The translations under genes were made by a program, and so were the position numbers. This document shows, piece after piece, positions 59,046-64,000 of a stretch of 64,000 nucleotides of DNA (the first letter of the stretch is position 1; each line of letters opens with the position of its first letter). Origin of the DNA: Furcasterigmium furcatum (lineage: Eukaryota; Ascomycota; Sordariomycetes; Glomerellales; Plectosphaerellaceae); NCBI GenBank assembly GCA_001599815.1, contig BCIA01000005.1:1777088-1841087 (forward strand). Direction: 5' to 3'. The notes beneath the pieces were generated by a model. The model did not search any database. It saw nothing but the letters and a program-made list of their open reading frames with translations, and was not told the origin of the DNA.

Positions 59046-62000
59046 TGCCTGTGATGTCTGCTGATTGATGCCGACGGGGAGGTCGGAGGACGTCGAGAAG
59101 CGGTCGTGAACGTTGAGCAACGGCAGTCCGTGGTGTTGTGTGCGGCGGGTATTGGGGTCGAGGTAGGGGGAGGTGAGAGAGATCGCGAAAGCAAGCCTCC
59201 GTAGGAAATAATATTATTTTGGGAGTGTGAGCAACCGCAATTCAGCCAACCTGACGGGGCGTGTCGACCTTGGGAGGGGTGGGCGCGTGCATAGTGATCT
59301 CCATGACAGACAGGCAGGTAGGTGTGAGAGTCGGCCATGTCCTGTGCATGTGAGATTTTGGCTAGAGGCAGGAGGTACTACCGGGGGCGGCATGTGGACT
59401 GACTGACTGACGGCGGCGGACTTGACTTTGGGCTGGGGCGTGGCTGCGCTCGCCTCCTCCTTGGATCAACCGAGGGCGGGCAGTGCGGAGGGCCGATATC
59501 TCCTGGAACTTTTTTTTGTGACTGCCTTTTGTTCCTGGTGAGGTCTTTTCCCGGTTCGATGATTCCTCTTGTCCGGCTTCAAAGCTTCTCGAGCTCAGGC
59601 CGGGTCACAGTCACCGTCCGTTCGGTCTTTGACCTCCCATCCTTGAATGTCAGCGTTCCCGAGACGCAGCATGTTTGAAGCCGCCTTGGAAACAACGGGT
59701 TTGGGCGAAACAGGCCAGACAAGGCCCCCCTTGGGGGCCTGACCTGGTACCTAGAATGGCCCTCCACCCCCGGAAGGCGAGAGAACATGGTGGACACCCT
59801 GCGCTGTCCGTCCGTCCAGGCGCACGCACTTGTAGAGGGGAGGGTGACTGGTGATTGGTGCTTCGTCGACACCACTTCCCCAAGCCAGTGGCCTGGGATG
59901 AAGGTCCGAAGAGGGAGCAGGTGAGCGAGCGGAAGAGGGGCGAGCCAGGCAAAGGCCAGGCCGGTGCGGGTGAGAGTGTGTGCGGCCGGGCGTGGAGCCC
60001 GAGGGAGGAGTGAGTGGGAGGGAGAGAATGGCGAGTGGGAGAGAAGGGCCACGCAAGAGCAGTCAGTCAGATTGGAGAGGGCAGTGGGGCGTGGCGCGGC
60101 CAAGGGGCGTGTGTCTAATGCGGACTGTGTGGACGACAACTTGGGGGCGTGGCGTCAGCACAGTGCCCCCTTCCCCGTTTGGCTTAGTAGGTGGTACATT
60201 CGGGGAGAGGACAGCCGGCCATGTCCTGGCTGTCGATTTCCAGGCAGGCATGGCTTCTTCAGCAGGCCTGCCAGGCTGGACGGACGTGAAGTGAACAACA
60301 GCTGACCGATGTCTTGCATTCCCTCAACACAAAGTAGGTGCCTCGCTGGACATCGTCACCCGAGGCGTGGCCCCATGTGGAATCGCCAGACTGTTTGACA
60401 GGATCACCCAATGCCCAGATGTTGGGATGGAAGACGGTGTTCAAGACTCGGAACGTCCGAGTCTCCTGCCTTCTTTGTTGCCGTGTCTCACTTGATCTCT
60501 CGGGCCACAGAGACCCATGAGGCGGCTGTTCCCAGGGAACATGTCTTATTAGCATCCTGAGGAAAGGCGCTGGTCCCTTTGTCACCATCAATCCGGATAC
60601 GCCCAGAGACCGGAATCTGGAAGGGAAAAAAGCGTTGGGGAACATCGAAAGGTGGTCGGGATGGACGATTGATAGAGAAAACCGACTGATCGGCCGTGCT
60701 GATCGCGGGAGCCAAGTCTGAGGAGCCCAAGATCCATCTGGCATTTTGCCCTTCGCTGACGAAATGCCATGCCCGGTTTGCCGTTGAAGGAGGCCCATCG
60801 CCGTTCCACGTCAGATCATCTGTCTGGTGGACGTGGAGACCGTCGGCTTCTCGATCATCTGTGCCCGTCCCTCCCTCCCAATGCTCCCTGTGGATCGTCT
60901 CTCGAGCCAGGTTCGGTGCCGTTCCTGACTGATATCTGAGGTGGTTGAAGCTGTGAGTTGTGCACAGCAATTGGGATTTTGTGAGCAGCCAAGTCACGCT
61001 TTAAGCAGGTACCACGCAGTGTGCTCCGGAAGAGGTCACCTGTGCCTTCCCTCGCCGTTGAAGCCACACCCAACCGCATCCTTAGATACAGTGCGCATTC
61101 TGGCCAGACGGCTCCGCACTGTCAATGCCTTGGTCGCGGGGTTCAACAAGTCGCCTGCGACTTCGCCTCTGCTGATTCCCTCTGTGGGAGTCACACGCTA
61201 CGCCTTCCACCTTATCAAGGAGCTCCGAGATCGCTTCGCTCCCCCAGACCAGCTGATCCTCCGGACCTCGCACTCGTCGACGGCCCCAAAATGGCGATAT
61301 GGAGCGACGGGACCCTCAATATGCATTGCGCTTCTTATCCAGATTGCGACACACTCCAGGGACGGCGACGAGACGGGGCGCTTGATATGGCACGCCCGCT
61401 TCTGGCGACCAACAATCTACAACCGCCGTTGTCAGACTGGTACCTGATCGACCTCAGCCAATAGTTGGCGGAACGCGATGCCCTATCTGGGGTCCAACGT
61501 CGCTCCCCTGCGCCAATAGAACGGCTCGGCGTGTCGACCTCAGGCCAAGCACCCCGTCCCCAGCGCTCCAGTGGTGGTCTGGCCTCCTGGCATGGTATTG
61601 CGCGCCTGCTGCCACGCCCCTCCTCCCTCTCGCCATCATGGTCCTGCAACAGGCAGTCGACACACCTATTCTGGCTTAATGCCGTCCCGTCCTCGAGCGT
61701 CTCCAGTGATCACAGGACCATCTTCATCACGAAGCGGCGCCCTGCCCCTGTTCTTACGCTTTCCTTACGTTGCACCCGGGGGCCTTTCGAGCTAGGTCAA
61801 CCTTGCCGGGGATAGGACACGGAGATGGTTCGCATACCCCGCGCGAGCTCCTTCGGAACATCGCAACGGCAGCGAGAAGGCCTGGGGAGAGATCTCCATC
61901 GATAGTGCTTGCTCCGCACAATCAGGACAAGGCATGCTGCAATTCCCCAAAGGAGTAAAGGCCGCATCGCTGCAAGTCACCTTCACAAATCGTCAGTTAT

Positions 62001-64000
62001 TAAGCGGAGGGGGTCACCGGGTCTGTTTTCTTGCCCGGACGGACGCCCGGCCAGACAGATACTGCTTCCAAAGCCCCAATCGGGCCAATCTCGCGTCATG
62101 GTGACGGCAGCATCAATATACTCCTCGTGCTTGCTCCGTCGGACAGATTCCAAGCTTGTTCTGCGAATCGACATCCGCCAGCCTCCGCCACGCATCGGCG
62201 TCGCGGGCTGGGCTGGTGAGAACCGCGGGACACATGCTACCCCAGCCGAGAATGGAGCGATCGTCGGCCAAAGACCCGTCTAGAATCGCCCCTACCCCAG
62301 GCACATCGACTTGGCCCCAACCAGAGAGCCGCTGCCCGCCAGCAGGAGGGGACGCCGGTGCCGAGCTCGCGGGCTCCAAGTCGTGGCCAGTTGAGTTTCC
62401 CACCGGAATACAATGGGGAAAACTATTTGAGAGTGCGCTCACTAGATCAATGCCCGCCCTAGGCTAGGTACGGATCGAAGTCCCCGATGGCAACAGTCAG
62501 ACAGGAATTCCAACCATCCGCCCGTATCGGACTTGGTGCATCGAGGAAATACGGCGGGTACCGAATAATCTGAGAAAGCGAGTTAAAGGAAATCTGTCTC
62601 TTTCCCTCCGAGGGCGCCTCAGAGTTGTCTCATCCAGGCGTTAGTTGATAATCACCCAAGAGCACTACATGCCAACTCGTATCGGCTTTCGTGCGGACTC
62701 GATATCACGGGCTTTATCCTCCAGGAAATATTCTGGAGGGGCACCAGGATGCCCAACCCTGAACAAGGTTTCTCGGCTCCAGGGCGACCCGGTGAGAATC
62801 ATCACCGAGGTGTCGCGTTAGAAGACCGAGAGTCGATCATCGGCGTTTCGGTCGGTGGGGGGAGCTGCCCTGTGTGCCCATCAACATTCTGGCCAGCTTG
62901 CAAGACAGGCCTCGCTCAGCATTGTGGGCTGCTCCCCCGGTTGCGAGATATTTTGGTCCATGATGGAATGAAGGCGGAACAATGTCATCTGGTCTCCTTG
63001 CGCGGCCGACCCGCACGATGACCTCATCGTTTCTTCCTGCTGGGCTTGCAGGGGTCAGAGCCTCCCCCACAAACTGAACTTGGCCCGAAAGTCAAGAATT
63101 CGAGCCAGCTTCTGGCCATTCCGACGTCGAAATTACAAAATCGGTGTAGACGTCAATATGTGGTGGGCAGGCGGGGTTTCGAGCCCTGTCCAGGGCCGTC
63201 CCGATATTCCAACCCTCGGGCAACATCCAGACAACCTGGTTCCTTGGAAGATCGCGCCCATTGCGCGATCAGGCCTCGATGGGTGCCTGCGCCTGCGCAG
63301 CTCGTCCACGTGGAGAACCATGATATGTGAGCCGAGCCGGACAAGCCTGCGAACTCCAAGGCACCGGCCTCTGCCACACGATGTTCTGATGGTCCCTGAC
63401 GAGATCCTCGGATTCTCCCGCTCTGAGATGGATGCCCCCTTGCAGAACCCAGCTTGACGGATCTCCTTAGAGAGGAACGACCCTGGACCAGTTCGGCTGG
63501 TGCGCAGATCCAAGAGTTGGGTCAGAAGATAACGTGCTAGTCGATCAACCGTCGTACTTTTGATCGGTGCTGGATCGACAACAGAGTCAGCACCTCCGCA
63601 AGCGAAGGCCGCCGCCATCTTGGGAGCCTGTCGTCGAAACAAGCTTGCACGGGCTCGCTGCTGATGCGATTCCTCAAAACTCTACCAAGCCAGCCACCGG
63701 AAGCGGAGGACACACAGAATGACCTAAGATGTGAGAAGCGTGAACTGATAACGCCGTCCGACGCTGGCGCCACTGGTTGGATGTTCCAATCAGGGCTCGG
63801 CGTCTGACCTGGGGCTACTCGTAATAAGTTAGCTTGAGATATTCCCTCAGCGACGGTGGAAGTGAATGTTCGACATTGAGGACGAGTTCTCTCGACGATA
63901 TTTTCACAATTCTTTCCGCAATCATTTGAAGATACCCCAGAAATTTGTGACAGTCCTGAGAAGCACTCAGAATGGACGCTTATCGCAAAGTCGGCCGCGG
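59046..64000. other. Right-end gene-poor region
   Basis: 4.95 kb in which I find no gene I can support on either strand. Open frames up to about 186 codons occur (for example 59,579-60,139 - and 60,941-61,447 +) but lack domains and consistent splice structure. A T-loop-like GTTTCGAGCCC near 63,175 has no matching tRNA body. The last bases include an ATG at 63,973 (MDAYRKVGR) that could open a gene beyond the edge, but this cannot be tested here. Confidence 0.45.

Noticed and set aside
60941..61447. 168-codon open frame in the right-end gap
   Set aside because: Some stretches look protein-like, but there is no domain, repeat or splice evidence to separate it from chance.
63168..63200. T-loop-like GTTTCGAGCCC suggesting a tRNA
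   Set aside because: No A-box, anticodon arm or acceptor stem can be formed around it.

Overview
The window looks like nuclear DNA of a filamentous ascomycete, most likely a Sordariomycete. Coding regions are strongly GC-rich in the third codon position. Introns are short (46-161 nt) with GTAAGT/GTATGT-type donors and CTGAC/CTAAC branch sites. The gene set is typical of these fungi: a spliceosomal CWC22, a Yta7/ATAD2 chromatin ATPase, an ING-family PHD protein, DPM2, GH43 and GH47 glycosidases. I cannot place it more finely. Exon joins were worked out by hand from splice consensus, reading-frame phase and family conservation.

Layout: bases 1-10,353 hold no gene I can support. Then come a secreted alpha-carbonic anhydrase (10,354-11,232 +), an 80-residue two-exon small protein (12,358-12,653 -), and a Yta7-like bromodomain AAA ATPase (15,151-20,174 +). 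Next are a hypothetical nuclear-looking protein broken by one in-frame TAG (21,148-23,211 -), CWC22 (24,146-26,794 -), a secreted GH43 glycosidase (28,390-30,139 +), DPM2 (30,538-31,083 +) and a BCAS3-like WD protein (31,533-35,047 -). A 4.85-kb gene-poor stretch with a decayed gene (about 37,460-38,215 -) leads to a 1,442-residue protein built from helical, hydrophobic-hairpin modules like alpha-pore-forming toxins (39,900-44,341 +). After it come an ING/PHD protein (44,730-47,352 -), a GH47 alpha-mannosidase (48,428-50,206 +), a bactofilin-like protein (51,929-52,767 -), a multi-pass membrane protein (54,788-55,967 -) and a single-finger C2H2 protein (57,381-59,045 -). The last 4.95 kb holds nothing I can support.

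Most genes are housekeeping and not functionally clustered. DPM2 (dolichol-phosphate-mannose synthase subunit) and GH47 (N-glycan trimming) both act in the secretory glycosylation pathway. Carbonic anhydrase and GH43 are secreted. Yta7, ING and the C2H2 protein are chromatin or transcription factors.

The strongest candidate for something undescribed is the 1,442-residue protein at 39,900-44,341. It joins an N-terminal helical segment, a beta-rich propeller-like region and at least two modules in which a long coiled coil flanks a hydrophobic hairpin. That suggests a single-chain fusion of components that work as separate proteins in bacterial two- and three-part alpha-pore-forming systems. The bactofilin-like gene is the second most interesting item: it carries a bacterial cytoskeletal fold in a gene with three spliceosomal introns.
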